From contig NZ_LMTZ01000131.1 of the NCBI RefSeq assembly GCF_001456025.1, positions 1-53,629 of the forward strand: a stretch of DNA of 53,629 nt, given 5' to 3'. Source of the stretch: Mastigocoleus testarum BC008 (GTDB lineage: Bacteria; Cyanobacteriota; Cyanobacteriia; Cyanobacteriales; Nostocaceae). The notes under the pieces are model-generated. The model made no database searches. It was not told where the DNA came from and saw only the letters and a list, made by a program, of their open reading frames with translations. The first letter of the stretch is position 1. The number at the start of each line of letters is the position of its first letter. This document shows positions 33,555-42,408 of this stretch, in pieces. The position numbers and the translations under genes are program-made.

Positions 33555-35048
33555 GTGAAACAAGAAATTTTTAACTATTCCCCTAGTGTGGAAGTTTTAA
33601 AGTTACTAACGCCGGGTTCTTTAAAGCAGAATTTAGCTAAAGCTGTAAGGTTGTGGGTTATTTTACGTTCGATTTACGGAAGTGATACCGATGAAGTCAA
33701 ATTAAACTTAGGAAATAATTTTACCTTTCTCGAATGGCGCAATTTGTTTTTTTTGGAGACAAAAAAGCATCATGCACGGGATTGTATTCCCATTTTACAC
33801 AATCCAAATTGTCGCTGTGCTACCAAATTATCTGAGTGGTTGTTTGGCTCCAATTTAAGTATAAAAAAAACTAAATGGTGCAAGTCATTCCAGAAGTATT
33901 ACTCCGTTCAATCCGATGAGTTAGAAAATTTACTATTGAATGGAATTATTAATAGCAGTCACCCTCGAAGTAATCAATCAGCCGATACTGATAGCCAAAA
34001 ATCCCATAACTTTTCCAGATTTTTACCTGATGGACGTTTATTTGCTGTCACTGGTCGTAACTTAAAAGACCATGATTTTCAGTCATTAGTAAATTTAGGC
34101 TGGTTACAAAGAAAAAAAATAGACGATAGTGATACTTATTTTAAAATAGATAAATTTCCAGAACTATTTTTAACTAATTTAGAAAATATCAAAACTCTAT
34201 CAGAAAAATTCACCAATGAGGAATTATCCGCTTTCAATAATTCATTGTCACAACCAATTAATGGTATTCAAAGATTTTTTATTCATACAGAATATATAAT
34301 TCATCCTAAGCTATATGACCGCGTTGAATCATTACAAAAATGCTTAAAAAATATTTGGGAACAAAATCAGGTCCCATTGGTAAAGTTGAAATATCAGAGT
34401 GCAAAACTATATCAAAAAACTGTCAATTGCATTGTTTATCCAGTTTGCATTTACTATTATAAACGCGCACCTTATTTATTTGCTTACGGTCAAATTCCCC
34501 AACAGGAGAGCAAAAATAGTTGGGATAAAATTGATTGGTACGATTATCGACTAGACCGAATTATCAAACTCAGTAAAATACCAAAAAATGTAATTCATAC
34601 AAAAATTCCTCAAGATTTTATAGGTAAATGTTATGGTAATAACCCACCTAGCCCCGATGAAATTAAAAATAAAATGTCAGATGCTTGGGGGTTTGATATT
34701 TATAAACAGCAGGAACTACTCATATTAAGGTTTGAAAAATATTTTTATGGTAATTATATCAAGGGTACAGAACGGGATGAAATGTTCAAAAAAATTTCCC
34801 ATCAACAAGTGGAAAAAAACATCAAGTCTTGCCAGAAATTAACATTGATAGAACAGAAAAATCTAATTTCAACAGTAAATTCTCGTTCTCCTGAAGACAT
34901 TTACTGCAAAGTATTTTATCGCATCAATGATAATAATATTGTTATGCGTTTACGAGCCTGGGGAGCAAAGGTCGAAGTAATTTTACCCTGGGATTTACGA
35001 CAGCGGATGAAAGCAGAGATGGAAGCAAATTATAAACTTTATATATAG
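33555..35048 (+). CDS. WYL-like protein resembling the TIGR03985 CRISPR-associated family
   Basis: A 497-residue protein. The C-terminal half has WYL-like features: VYPVCIYYYKRAPYLFAYG, then WYDYRLDRIIKLSKIP, and the closing LRAWGAKVEVILPWDLRQRM, which is how WYL domains usually end. The N-terminal part (VEVLKLLTPGSLKQNLAKAVRLWVILRSIYG) and its Cys/His cluster (HHARDCIPILHNPNCRCATKL) agree with what I recall of the cyanobacterial TIGR03985 family. WYL proteins sense ligands and often repress CRISPR or other defence loci. No cas gene or repeat-spacer array is in the window. A GTG start is used; no good ribosome site precedes it, and internal starts are possible. Confidence 0.55.
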   Translation: MKQEIFNYSPSVEVLKLLTPGSLKQNLAKAVRLWVILRSIYGSDTDEVKLNLGNNFTFLEWRNLFFLETKKHHARDCIPILHNPNCRCATKLSEWLFGSNLSIKKTKWCKSFQKYYSVQSDELENLLLNGIINSSHPRSNQSADTDSQKSHNFSRFLPDGRLFAVTGRNLKDHDFQSLVNLGWLQRKKIDDSDTYFKIDKFPELFLTNLENIKTLSEKFTNEELSAFNNSLSQPINGIQRFFIHTEYIIHPKLYDRVESLQKCLKNIWEQNQVPLVKLKYQSAKLYQKTVNCIVYPVCIYYYKRAPYLFAYGQIPQQESKNSWDKIDWYDYRLDRIIKLSKIPKNVIHTKIPQDFIGKCYGNNPPSPDEIKNKMSDAWGFDIYKQQELLILRFEKYFYGNYIKGTERDEMFKKISHQQVEKNIKSCQKLTLIEQKNLISTVNSRSPEDIYCKVFYRINDNNIVMRLRAWGAKVEVILPWDLRQRMKAEMEANYKLYI

Positions 35049-35253
35049 GAGTTTGATTTTTTTTAATTAGTTAGAGATATTAAAAAGGAATAGAAGAGAG
35101 AAAATAAAAGATAAAATATTGATTTTAATTTACATAAAAACTCTAATCCCGGAATTAACAGTCCTGCATTTCTAAATATCAGAATACTGTTAGATAAGCA
35201 ATTGAAAGAACATCGTCGTAAATAATTCTATTAGAACACATGGAGTTAAATTT

Positions 35254-35865
35254 ATGGATTTGAACGTGACAGAAACACCAAAATTAACCGATCGTTTTGA
35301 ACAAGCTTTGGTCTATGCGCATAAATTGCACCACAAACAAACTAGAAAGTCAGGCAATATACCTTATATTAGTCATCTCTTAAGTGTTGCAGCTTTGGTA
35401 ATAGAAAATGGAGGTGATGAAGATGAAGCGATCGCAGCTTTATTACATGATGCGGTGGAAGACCAAGGGGGAAAAGCAACCCGCGAAGTAATTTTAAGTA
35501 TGTTCGGTCAAAGAGTCACTGAGATTGTAGATGGTTGCACAGATGCAGACACCATACCAAAACCACCTTGGCAAGAACGCAAAGAGCAATTTATTGAAAG
35601 AATGCATCATGCTTCAAGTTCAGTTCGTAGGGTAGTTTTAGCAGATAAGTTACACAATGCGCGCAGTATTTTGAGAGATTTATTTATGTATGGGGAAGTT
35701 ACTTGGGATAAGTTTAAAGGTGGTAAGTCGGGAAGTTTGTGGTATTACCGGAGTTTATTAGAAATATTTTTGGAAACTGATGCAGATTCTTGGTTGGTAC
35801 AGGAATTAAATCGGGTTGTTAATGAGTTTGAGTCAGTAACAAAAGAGACTAAAGCTAATTCCTAA
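35254..35865 (+). CDS. Small HD-domain (p)ppGpp-hydrolase-like protein
   Basis: A 203-residue HD-domain protein with the pattern of the hydrolase half of RelA/SpoT: ALVYAHKLHHKQTRKSG, YISHLLSVAALVIENGGDEDE, the HD pair in LLHDAVEDQGG, and the late Asp in LADKLHNARSIL. There is no synthetase, TGS or ACT domain, so it matches the small alarmone hydrolase type (SAH/Mesh1-like). It would hydrolyse (p)ppGpp or a related nucleotide; this was not shown for the cyanobacterial members. The last codons (AAT-TCC-TAA) lie in a heptamer repeat that starts at 35855, so the C-terminus has been shaped by the repeat. Confidence 0.85.
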   Translation: MDLNVTETPKLTDRFEQALVYAHKLHHKQTRKSGNIPYISHLLSVAALVIENGGDEDEAIAALLHDAVEDQGGKATREVILSMFGQRVTEIVDGCTDADTIPKPPWQERKEQFIERMHHASSSVRRVVLADKLHNARSILRDLFMYGEVTWDKFKGGKSGSLWYYRSLLEIFLETDADSWLVQELNRVVNEFESVTKETKANS

Positions 35866-35903
35866 CTCCTAATTCCTAATTTCTAATTTCTAATTCCTAA
35901 CCT
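35855..35903. repeat. CTAATTC heptamer tandem repeat overlapping the HD gene's stop codon
   Basis: Seven consecutive 7-bp units (CTAATTC, CTAACTC, CTAATTC, CTAATTT and so on) begin in the last three codons of the HD gene and run past its TAA. A second, TTTTTAC-type heptamer run lies at about 36058-36092. Confidence 0.85.
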
Positions 35904-36057
35904 AGTAAAGTAAGTAGGGCAGAAATAAAGCAACCATTTAAGTAGTTGGACAGAATTATTTGTATATAATCTAAGTCACTAAACCTGACATAATAAGAAA
36001 ATTATTGCACAATTAATTTTGTCTAGGTACTTATAAAACTTAAAAGCCAGAGAATAC

Positions 36058-36092
36058 AATACTTTTTACTTTTTACTTTTTACTTTTTACTC
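36058..36092. repeat. TTTTTAC heptamer tandem repeat
   Basis: About four to five uninterrupted 7-bp units just downstream of the TolC gene's stop codon, followed by a short GC-rich ACGCGCAGCGC. Confidence 0.8.
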
Positions 36093-36105
36093 ACGCGCAG
36101 CGCTA

Positions 36106-38019
36106 TTAGTCCCTAATCTCAATATTCCAAGTTTGCAATGTTGTACCTAAAAATAGGTCTAAATTTGTTAAAGCATTCAGATATCCAATAGTTGCATCTA
36201 ATTCGTCAACTCTTGCTTGTGCAAGATCTTCTTGGAGGCGAATTAAATCTAGAATTGTTACATCTCTACCTAATCTTCTTCTTTCTTCTTCAATTTCAAG
36301 TTGTTGTTGAGACAAACGAGTTGAATTTTGTGCAAGTTCTAATTGGGAAAAACTTAAATTAACCTCTCGGATTCTATCTTGTAACCCTAAATCTAGATCT
36401 GCAAGGTTATTTTGCAAAGAATTTTCTGATTGTAACAAGTTGACACGCGCCCGTTCAAATTGTTGTTTTAAACTTAAATCCCCAATTGTTCGACTGAGAG
36501 ATAATCCCGCTCTTGCATCTGATTCTTGATCGGTTTCGTTTCTCAAACTAGCAGTTAAGCTTAAATTCCAACGTCTTCGATCTTTTGCTTCTAATAGCTG
36601 CAGTTTATTTTGAGATACATCTATCTTAGAGATTAGATAACTTGGTCTATTTGCTAATGCTGTTTCTCTAAGTTTATTTAAGTTAAGTACAGTTGGTTTC
36701 ACGGGAGGTATACCTTCTGCCACTATCTTAGTATTTTTATCTATATCCAGAATAGTTAGCAAAGCAACTTTTCTTGACTCTAGTTGATTTTCAGCATTTA
36801 ATAAATTAACTCGAATACGAGCAACATTTGCTTCATTTTGAATTATGTCAACAGGTGCTCTTCTACCCGCATCAATTAAAGCTTGAGTAACTTCCAATGA
36901 TTCTTGAGCATTTTTCAAAGTAAGTTGTTGGATTTTTACCCGTTCTTGTGCTTGAAGAAGATTACGATAAGCAATAATCGAATTGGTAATAGTATTAATT
37001 AATGTAGATTTTAAGTTAATAATATTTTCTTGTTCTTGCAAGCGAGCTATTTTGACTGAAGCTCTGTTAACTTTTGTCCCAGCACCTCGAAGTATTGGTT
37101 GGTTTATATCAACTTGAAAACTTTGGCGAAAAAAATCATCATTTGTCCCACTACTCAAATTATTTTCACCTGAAATTTCAGCATTACCCTCCCAATTAAA
37201 GTTTAAAGTAGCCCCTGTGGGGACTCTCACTTCGACTTGCGCTCCTGCTCTCCCTGTAGAATTTGAATTTGTATTTCCTCCTAGTCCATCGAGTGACAAT
37301 GAAAATGTTGGTGTCAAGTTGGGAACGAATTTATCTTCTTCTACTGCTAAATCTTCTTTTTCAGCGATCCTATTTAGATAAGCATTTTTGATATCAGTAT
37401 TATTAGCTACTACTAAAAAGACAACATCGGAAAGTGAAAGTCTAATTTCTTTTTCTTGTTGTTGTTTTCTGAGATTATTTTTTTCTGTATTAAGTTTTTT
37501 TCGCTCTGGATTTGATGTATTAATCTGTGTTCTTGTAAGTTGTGGTTTATTTAAATTTTGGCTCGAATCATTCGGTTTTTTCCCTTCTTTTTTTGGTTTA
37601 TCCTGTGATGCGTTTAGATTATTATCAAATTGTTCTTGCTCCGATAATGTCCTTTGAAAAATTGCTGGGTACTTATTAAACACATCAGGTACTAAAGCAT
37701 CTGCAACCCAAACATTTTTTTCGGATTGGTCACACACTAGATTTATGCATAATGGTTGTGAATATTTGTCTTCAACTAGATTTTCGGATATATTCTCAGA
37801 TATATATTCAGATAGATATTTAATTTTATTTTCGTGAACATCAGCAAAGGCTGAACCCATGGTTACGGTCAAAATAATAATGCTATTTAAGGTCAAAAAA
37901 GTAGTTGTAATAAAAAAATCAGAGATATAAGGCTTTACGTCTCTGCGGATTTTTTTATTTTGTAATAAATAAAAATTATCTAATATCATATCTTGTCTCA
38001 AGAACAACATAATAATCAA
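36106..38019 (-). CDS. TolC-family outer-membrane efflux protein
   Basis: A 637-residue outer-membrane channel protein. A hydrophobic export signal lies at about 33-60 (FFITTTFLTLNSIIILTVTM, then GSAFADV), so the annotated start may be too far upstream; ATGs at 38010 and 37989 are alternatives. Residues ~130-190 are polar and charged. The TolC/OEP domain covers ~195-630, with two related coiled-coil halves: IAYRNLLQAQERVKIQQLTL and the later SFSQLELAQNSTRLSQQQLEIE. It would form the outer-membrane exit duct for the permease and adaptor encoded upstream on the same strand. In heterocystous cyanobacteria the comparable protein is HgdD, part of the DevBCA glycolipid exporter, but orthology is untested. 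Confidence 0.88.
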   Translation of the reverse strand: MIIMLFLRQDMILDNFYLLQNKKIRRDVKPYISDFFITTTFLTLNSIIILTVTMGSAFADVHENKIKYLSEYISENISENLVEDKYSQPLCINLVCDQSEKNVWVADALVPDVFNKYPAIFQRTLSEQEQFDNNLNASQDKPKKEGKKPNDSSQNLNKPQLTRTQINTSNPERKKLNTEKNNLRKQQQEKEIRLSLSDVVFLVVANNTDIKNAYLNRIAEKEDLAVEEDKFVPNLTPTFSLSLDGLGGNTNSNSTGRAGAQVEVRVPTGATLNFNWEGNAEISGENNLSSGTNDDFFRQSFQVDINQPILRGAGTKVNRASVKIARLQEQENIINLKSTLINTITNSIIAYRNLLQAQERVKIQQLTLKNAQESLEVTQALIDAGRRAPVDIIQNEANVARIRVNLLNAENQLESRKVALLTILDIDKNTKIVAEGIPPVKPTVLNLNKLRETALANRPSYLISKIDVSQNKLQLLEAKDRRRWNLSLTASLRNETDQESDARAGLSLSRTIGDLSLKQQFERARVNLLQSENSLQNNLADLDLGLQDRIREVNLSFSQLELAQNSTRLSQQQLEIEEERRRLGRDVTILDLIRLQEDLAQARVDELDATIGYLNALTNLDLFLGTTLQTWNIEIRD

Positions 38020-38084
38020 AGTTGTCTTTGAACTTTCCTATAATTAAAGTAACTATCTACTACCCGTTACTAATTACCAATTAC

Positions 38085-39266
38085 CTAAGCTTCACGTAAT
38101 GCTTTGACTGGATCTAATTGGCTAGCACGAACCGCTGGTAAATAACAAGCACCCATACCAACCATTAAAGCCGAGCCTAAAGATAATATGGCATTTTGAA
38201 TGGCGAACTGATATGGCAATGCAAATATACTAGTAATAACCACTGTTAATCCATGAATTGTAGCGATCGCAAGCATTCCCCCTGCTAAACTTAAAATAAT
38301 TGACTCAAGAATAAATTGCATTTGAATTTCCATTTTAGTTGCACCAATTGCTCTTCTCAAACCAATTTCAGATGTTCGCTCAACAACTGCAGCAATAGTT
38401 ATATTAGCAATACCAACCCCAGAAATCATTAAGGAAATCATAGCAAGACTGGTTAATGCTAAAGAAGCAATATCTACTACGTTTGTCAGGAAGACAACAG
38501 AATCCATATTGCTCCACACATATACATCTTTTACTTCTGGAAAACGTTGTTTAAAAAGTGTTTCTGTTTGTTCTTTTAATTCCTGCATTTTATTTTCATC
38601 GTACGGACGTATCGATATGTTATTAATTTTTTCGTCACCTGTTATAGCCCTGTAAATTGACATTGTCGCAAATAAATTACCTCTTGGATTAGCGAAGATT
38701 CCCATCTTATTTTCTGTAATTCCAATCACCCGGAAAGGCGTATTTCCTCCAAGGTAAATCACTTTACCAATTGCTTCTTCCTCTTGAAAAAGTTTTTCTG
38801 CCAAAAACTTATCGATTACTGTTACTCGTCTATAATTAATGAAATCAGCCTCATTAAAAAAACGGCCTTTTAAAAGTTTTCTACCAGAAGTGTTCTCGAA
38901 GCCTTGAGTAACTGCTAAAATTGTTGGTTCAGCTTTTTCGCTTTGATACAAAACCTCGTTATAAAATCCCATCTGAACGGAAGCACTAATTGCTTTGACA
39001 TTTGTTAACCGTCGTCGAGCATACTCCATATCTTCTAACTTTGGTTGTTTACCTTCTAATGAATAGAGAGAAACATTGACTTGGGGTGCCTCTTGTTCTA
39101 ATAACTGTTTAGCAATTACATTTCGGCTAACTGTACCTACTTGCAGTGAAGCATTAACTGCAGCAACGCCCATAAATACACCAAAAGTTGTCAAAGTAGA
39201 ACGCAAACGGTTACTGAGCAATGATTTACAGGTAAGATTAATTAAGTCTAATGCTGATAGGCTCAT
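38085..39266 (-). CDS. MacB/DevC-type ABC transporter permease
   Basis: A 393-residue permease of the FtsX/MacB type. One N-terminal helix (RLRSTLTTFGVFMGVAAVNA) is followed by a ~210-residue periplasmic MacB core domain, then three C-terminal helices around VERTSEIGLRRAIGATKMEI, which is the family signature, and LDPVKALREA at the end. It should couple ATP hydrolysis by a separate ATPase to the adaptor and TolC duct. No ATP-binding subunit is encoded next to it, which is unusual: MacB has a fused ATPase, and DevBCA-type operons include devA. The TolC gene lies 65 bases downstream. The interval to the adaptor gene holds a 15-bp repeat array. Confidence 0.88.
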   Translation of the reverse strand: MSLSALDLINLTCKSLLSNRLRSTLTTFGVFMGVAAVNASLQVGTVSRNVIAKQLLEQEAPQVNVSLYSLEGKQPKLEDMEYARRRLTNVKAISASVQMGFYNEVLYQSEKAEPTILAVTQGFENTSGRKLLKGRFFNEADFINYRRVTVIDKFLAEKLFQEEEAIGKVIYLGGNTPFRVIGITENKMGIFANPRGNLFATMSIYRAITGDEKINNISIRPYDENKMQELKEQTETLFKQRFPEVKDVYVWSNMDSVVFLTNVVDIASLALTSLAMISLMISGVGIANITIAAVVERTSEIGLRRAIGATKMEIQMQFILESIILSLAGGMLAIATIHGLTVVITSIFALPYQFAIQNAILSLGSALMVGMGACYLPAVRASQLDPVKALREA

Positions 39267-39275
39267 AATTATTGT

Positions 39276-39365
39276 GAATTTTGAAGTTATGAGTTTTGAA
39301 GTTATGAGTTTTGAAGTTATGAGTTTTGAAGTTATGAGTTTTGAAGTTATGAATTTTGAAGTTAT
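39276..39365. repeat. 15-bp tandem repeat array, six units
   Basis: Six units of GAGTTTTGAAGTTAT (the first and last have GAATTTT) run without spacers just upstream of the permease start codon, that is, in the 5' leader of the permease message on the minus strand. Degenerate copies continue to ~39420. The period is a multiple of three, so an open frame arises on the plus strand by chance. Confidence 0.9.
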
Positions 39366-39605
39366 AGATTTTAAATTTAAGGTTTTGAAGTTATTAATTT
39401 TGAATTGGTATTTAAGTTTGATATTTAATTTTGAGGTTGAATTTTAATATTTCAATATTTTTCATAAACCTAATTTTTATGCACCTGATTTTTAATAATT
39501 TATAGCAATATATAGTTAGATTAGGACATTCAATAAATATTGAAAGACATATCACTAGAAAATGAAAATTGATAAATAAAATAATTATTGACCAAACCCC
39601 AATTT

Positions 39606-41075
39606 CTACTCTTTTATTGAAACTCCTGGTTTCAAAGCAATATCTGGAGTAGGTGTAATAATTTTATCTCCAACTTTGAGACCAGATTTCACCTCCACTT
39701 GAATTATTCCTTCCAAACCAAGGGTCACATTTATCTTTCTCGCTTTTCCTTCCTTATCAACAACCCAAACAAAAGGTTTTCCTTCATTTCGCACAACTGC
39801 TTCCAAATTTACAGCTACTACTTGTTTTCGTTGTTGAACGGCAATTTCTACACTTACTTGGCTACCAGGAATTAAACTACCAGTGGGTTTATCTAATTTT
39901 ACGGTTGCAGGAACTTTTGCTTGACTGGAGGAACCACCACTGGAAACACCACCGCTACTTTCAGAAGAAATAGCTTGAGGATGTATACTCTGAACTTTTC
40001 CTGTAAATTCTTCAGAGTTGGGACCAATGATTTTGATTCTAGCTGGTTGATTAACTCTGACTTTTCCTGCATCTAATGTTCCCAGTTGAAGTTTCACTAT
40101 TTCTTTTGCAGGATTACCCAAGGTAAGTAAAATATCCCCAGGTTTCACACCATTACCATCTTTAACTTTGATATTGAGTATTTTGGCATCAATTGGCGCG
40201 CTCACAATATTATTTTTGAGTGTTTGGGCTTTTAGATCGCGTTCTACTCGTAGACGTTTTAGTTCGCTGATACTACTATCAACACTCGAGCGTGCTTCTT
40301 CCAACGCAGACTGCGCATCCAAGACGCTTTGTTTGAGTTGCGTTCCTCGCTCTTTCTCCGTTTGCAGACGTTTCAGATCTATGATATTAGTTTTCACCTG
40401 AAATTCAGCCTCCCTTAATTCAACTTTATTTCCTCTTATAGTTGCTTCTTGTCTTTCTAATTCATCACGGGGTATAAAACCTCTGGCTGATAAGGCTTGT
40501 AAATTTTTCAGTTTCTTTTTTTCAATAGCTAATTTTTCCTTTGCTTCTGCAATTTTTTGTCGATTGCGGGCGAGGGTGAGGTTTTGTTTGTCGATTTCCA
40601 ATTCTTGTTTTATTGGTTCTTGAAGTTCCTTTTGAGCAACTGATAACTTTTTTTGAGCTTCTATAACTTTTTGGCGGTTACGTACTACAGCTATTTCTTG
40701 CTTACGAATTTCTAAATCTTTGTTATCCAGGCTATTTTGTTGTTCTTTATCGCGGATAATTAATAATTGTTGACCTGCTTTGACCCTATCTCTCACCTTT
40801 ACTAGTACCTTTTCTACAGTTACTTCCCCAGGTGCTTTGAGGCTTTGTTGATTTCCCAATTCCAGGGTTCCACCCTGATTAATGGTAACTTCAACATTAC
40901 TTCGTTTGACTTTGGTAACAGGTGCGGCGATCGCATCACTAGATTTATTAAAATTCTGAACGTAAACTAGCCAACCTCCAACACTGATTATGATTGGAAT
41001 TCCTAGCAAAGTTAGCCATTTAACCCCAGGTTTAAACTTAGTTTTTCCTTTTGTTATAATCCGAACAAAATTCAT
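39606..41075 (-). CDS. HlyD/MacA-family periplasmic adaptor
   Basis: A 489-residue membrane-fusion protein. A single N-terminal helix (WLTLLGIPIIISVGGWLVYV) anchors it in the inner membrane. A lipoyl-like half motif (VEKVLVKVRDRVKAGQQLLII) and its partner (ILNIKVKDGNGVKPGDILLTL) flank a long coiled coil (~115-300, rich in K, E, Q, R and L). Beta-barrel and membrane-proximal parts follow, ending VKVGDKIITPTPDIALKPG-like. It bridges the permease and TolC. The ATG at 41075 is preferred; a TTG at 41093 would add six residues. It is upstream of the permease with a 339-base gap, so this may be one operon with an unusual spacer or two transcription units. Confidence 0.88.
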   Translation of the reverse strand: MNFVRIITKGKTKFKPGVKWLTLLGIPIIISVGGWLVYVQNFNKSSDAIAAPVTKVKRSNVEVTINQGGTLELGNQQSLKAPGEVTVEKVLVKVRDRVKAGQQLLIIRDKEQQNSLDNKDLEIRKQEIAVVRNRQKVIEAQKKLSVAQKELQEPIKQELEIDKQNLTLARNRQKIAEAKEKLAIEKKKLKNLQALSARGFIPRDELERQEATIRGNKVELREAEFQVKTNIIDLKRLQTEKERGTQLKQSVLDAQSALEEARSSVDSSISELKRLRVERDLKAQTLKNNIVSAPIDAKILNIKVKDGNGVKPGDILLTLGNPAKEIVKLQLGTLDAGKVRVNQPARIKIIGPNSEEFTGKVQSIHPQAISSESSGGVSSGGSSSQAKVPATVKLDKPTGSLIPGSQVSVEIAVQQRKQVVAVNLEAVVRNEGKPFVWVVDKEGKARKINVTLGLEGIIQVEVKSGLKVGDKIITPTPDIALKPGVSIKE

Positions 41076-41390
41076 ATATCGTACTAGGTTCAAACAGTTT
41101 TAATTTATTGCTATTTTCTTTGAAATAGATAGGTTAGACCCTATTTGGATCATTACAGTTAGTATTTTTACTTGAATCATGTATTTACATAATACAAGGA
41201 TTTTATTGAGCTATAGATTGAATAGCTTCAGCCGAGAGGGAGATATACAGATAAGATAGGAAAAAATTTATTCACAAATCTATCAATAAATTTATTGAGT
41301 ATTAACAAAACTATTTACTTAGATATTATTTACTGACTACTGAAGCATTAATAGGTAAGTAAGCTGATATTACAAAGGAGAAATCAATCG
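41076..41390. other. Divergent promoter region between the adaptor and the MDR oxidoreductase
   Basis: A gap between divergent genes holding both promoters. AAAGGAG (about 41375-41381) is the ribosome-binding site of the oxidoreductase, ten bases before its ATG. No repeat or RNA gene seen. Confidence 0.5.
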
Positions 41391-42404
41391 ATGAAAATAT
41401 ATCAATTTGAAAGTGGTACCGGACTTGATGCTTTGTCTTTAGTAGAAAAACCTGAACCACAACCTACCTACGGACAAGTTTTAATTAAAGTCCGCGCAAC
41501 TGCTTTAAATTATCGCGATCTAGTGGTTGCTCAAGGGGGTTATGGTCCAACGGTTAAATATCCGTTAATTCCCATATCCGATGGTGCGGGGGAAGTTGTT
41601 GCAATTGGAGAAGGTGTGACGCGAGTTAAAGTTGGCGATCGCGTTGCAGGAATTTTCTTCCAAAAATGGCTTGATGGTTCTCTTACCAAAGAAAAGCTGA
41701 AATCTGGTTTGGGAGGTAATATCAATGGAATGTTAGCAGAATATGTTACTTTACACGAAGATGGCTTAGTTATATTACCCGACCATTTAAGTTATGAGGA
41801 AGGTGCAACTTTACCTTGTGCAGCGGTTACAGCTTGGCATGCTCTGATGACTCAGGGTAAAATTACTGCTGGCGAACGGGTTTTGTTACTTGGAACTGGG
41901 GGAGTATCAATTTTTGCGCTTCAATTTGCCAAAGTTCATGGTGCTGAGGTAATTATTACTTCCAGTAGCGACGAAAAGTTACAGCATGCCCAAGAATTAG
42001 GTGCAGATGTAATCATTAATTATAAAACCACACCTGAATGGCATAAAGAAATCTATAAACTTACAGAAGGTAACGGAGTAGATCGGGTCATTGAAGTGGG
42101 TGGTGCGGGAACCTTAGCGAAGTCAATGCAGGCAGTACGTGTAGGTGGGACAATTAGTTTAATTGGGATTTTAGCTGGTGCAAAGGCAGAAGTGAATCCT
42201 TTACCAGTAATAATGAAGAATTTAAATATCCAAGGTATTTACGTAGGTAGTAGAGATATGTTTGAATCTATGAATCAGGCTATCTCACTACATAAAATCA
42301 AACCTATTATCGATCGCGTGTTTCCCTTCGAAGAAGCTAAAGAAGCTTATTCCTATCTCAAAAGTGGGGCTCATTTCGGCAAAGTTGTAATCAAATTAGA
42401 GTGA
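41391..42404 (+). CDS. Zinc-free medium-chain dehydrogenase/reductase (quinone-oxidoreductase-like)
   Basis: A 337-residue member of the MDR superfamily. The GroES-like N-terminal half has ATALNYRDLVVAQGGYG; the usual catalytic zinc Cys and structural-zinc Cys cluster are absent, which places it in the non-zinc quinone oxidoreductase/alkenal reductase side of the family. The Rossmann motif is LLLGTGGVSIFALQFAKVHGA (GxGxxx-type), followed by SSDEKLQHAQELGAD. It reduces or oxidises a small carbonyl or quinone with NADPH; the substrate is unknown. A good ribosome-binding site precedes the ATG. The stop codon lies five bases from the terminal hairpin of the second tnpB element, so that element landed just behind the gene without disrupting it. 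Confidence 0.9.
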   Translation: MKIYQFESGTGLDALSLVEKPEPQPTYGQVLIKVRATALNYRDLVVAQGGYGPTVKYPLIPISDGAGEVVAIGEGVTRVKVGDRVAGIFFQKWLDGSLTKEKLKSGLGGNINGMLAEYVTLHEDGLVILPDHLSYEEGATLPCAAVTAWHALMTQGKITAGERVLLLGTGGVSIFALQFAKVHGAEVIITSSSDEKLQHAQELGADVIINYKTTPEWHKEIYKLTEGNGVDRVIEVGGAGTLAKSMQAVRVGGTISLIGILAGAKAEVNPLPVIMKNLNIQGIYVGSRDMFESMNQAISLHKIKPIIDRVFPFEEAKEAYSYLKSGAHFGKVVIKLE

Positions 42405-42408
42405 ACTA

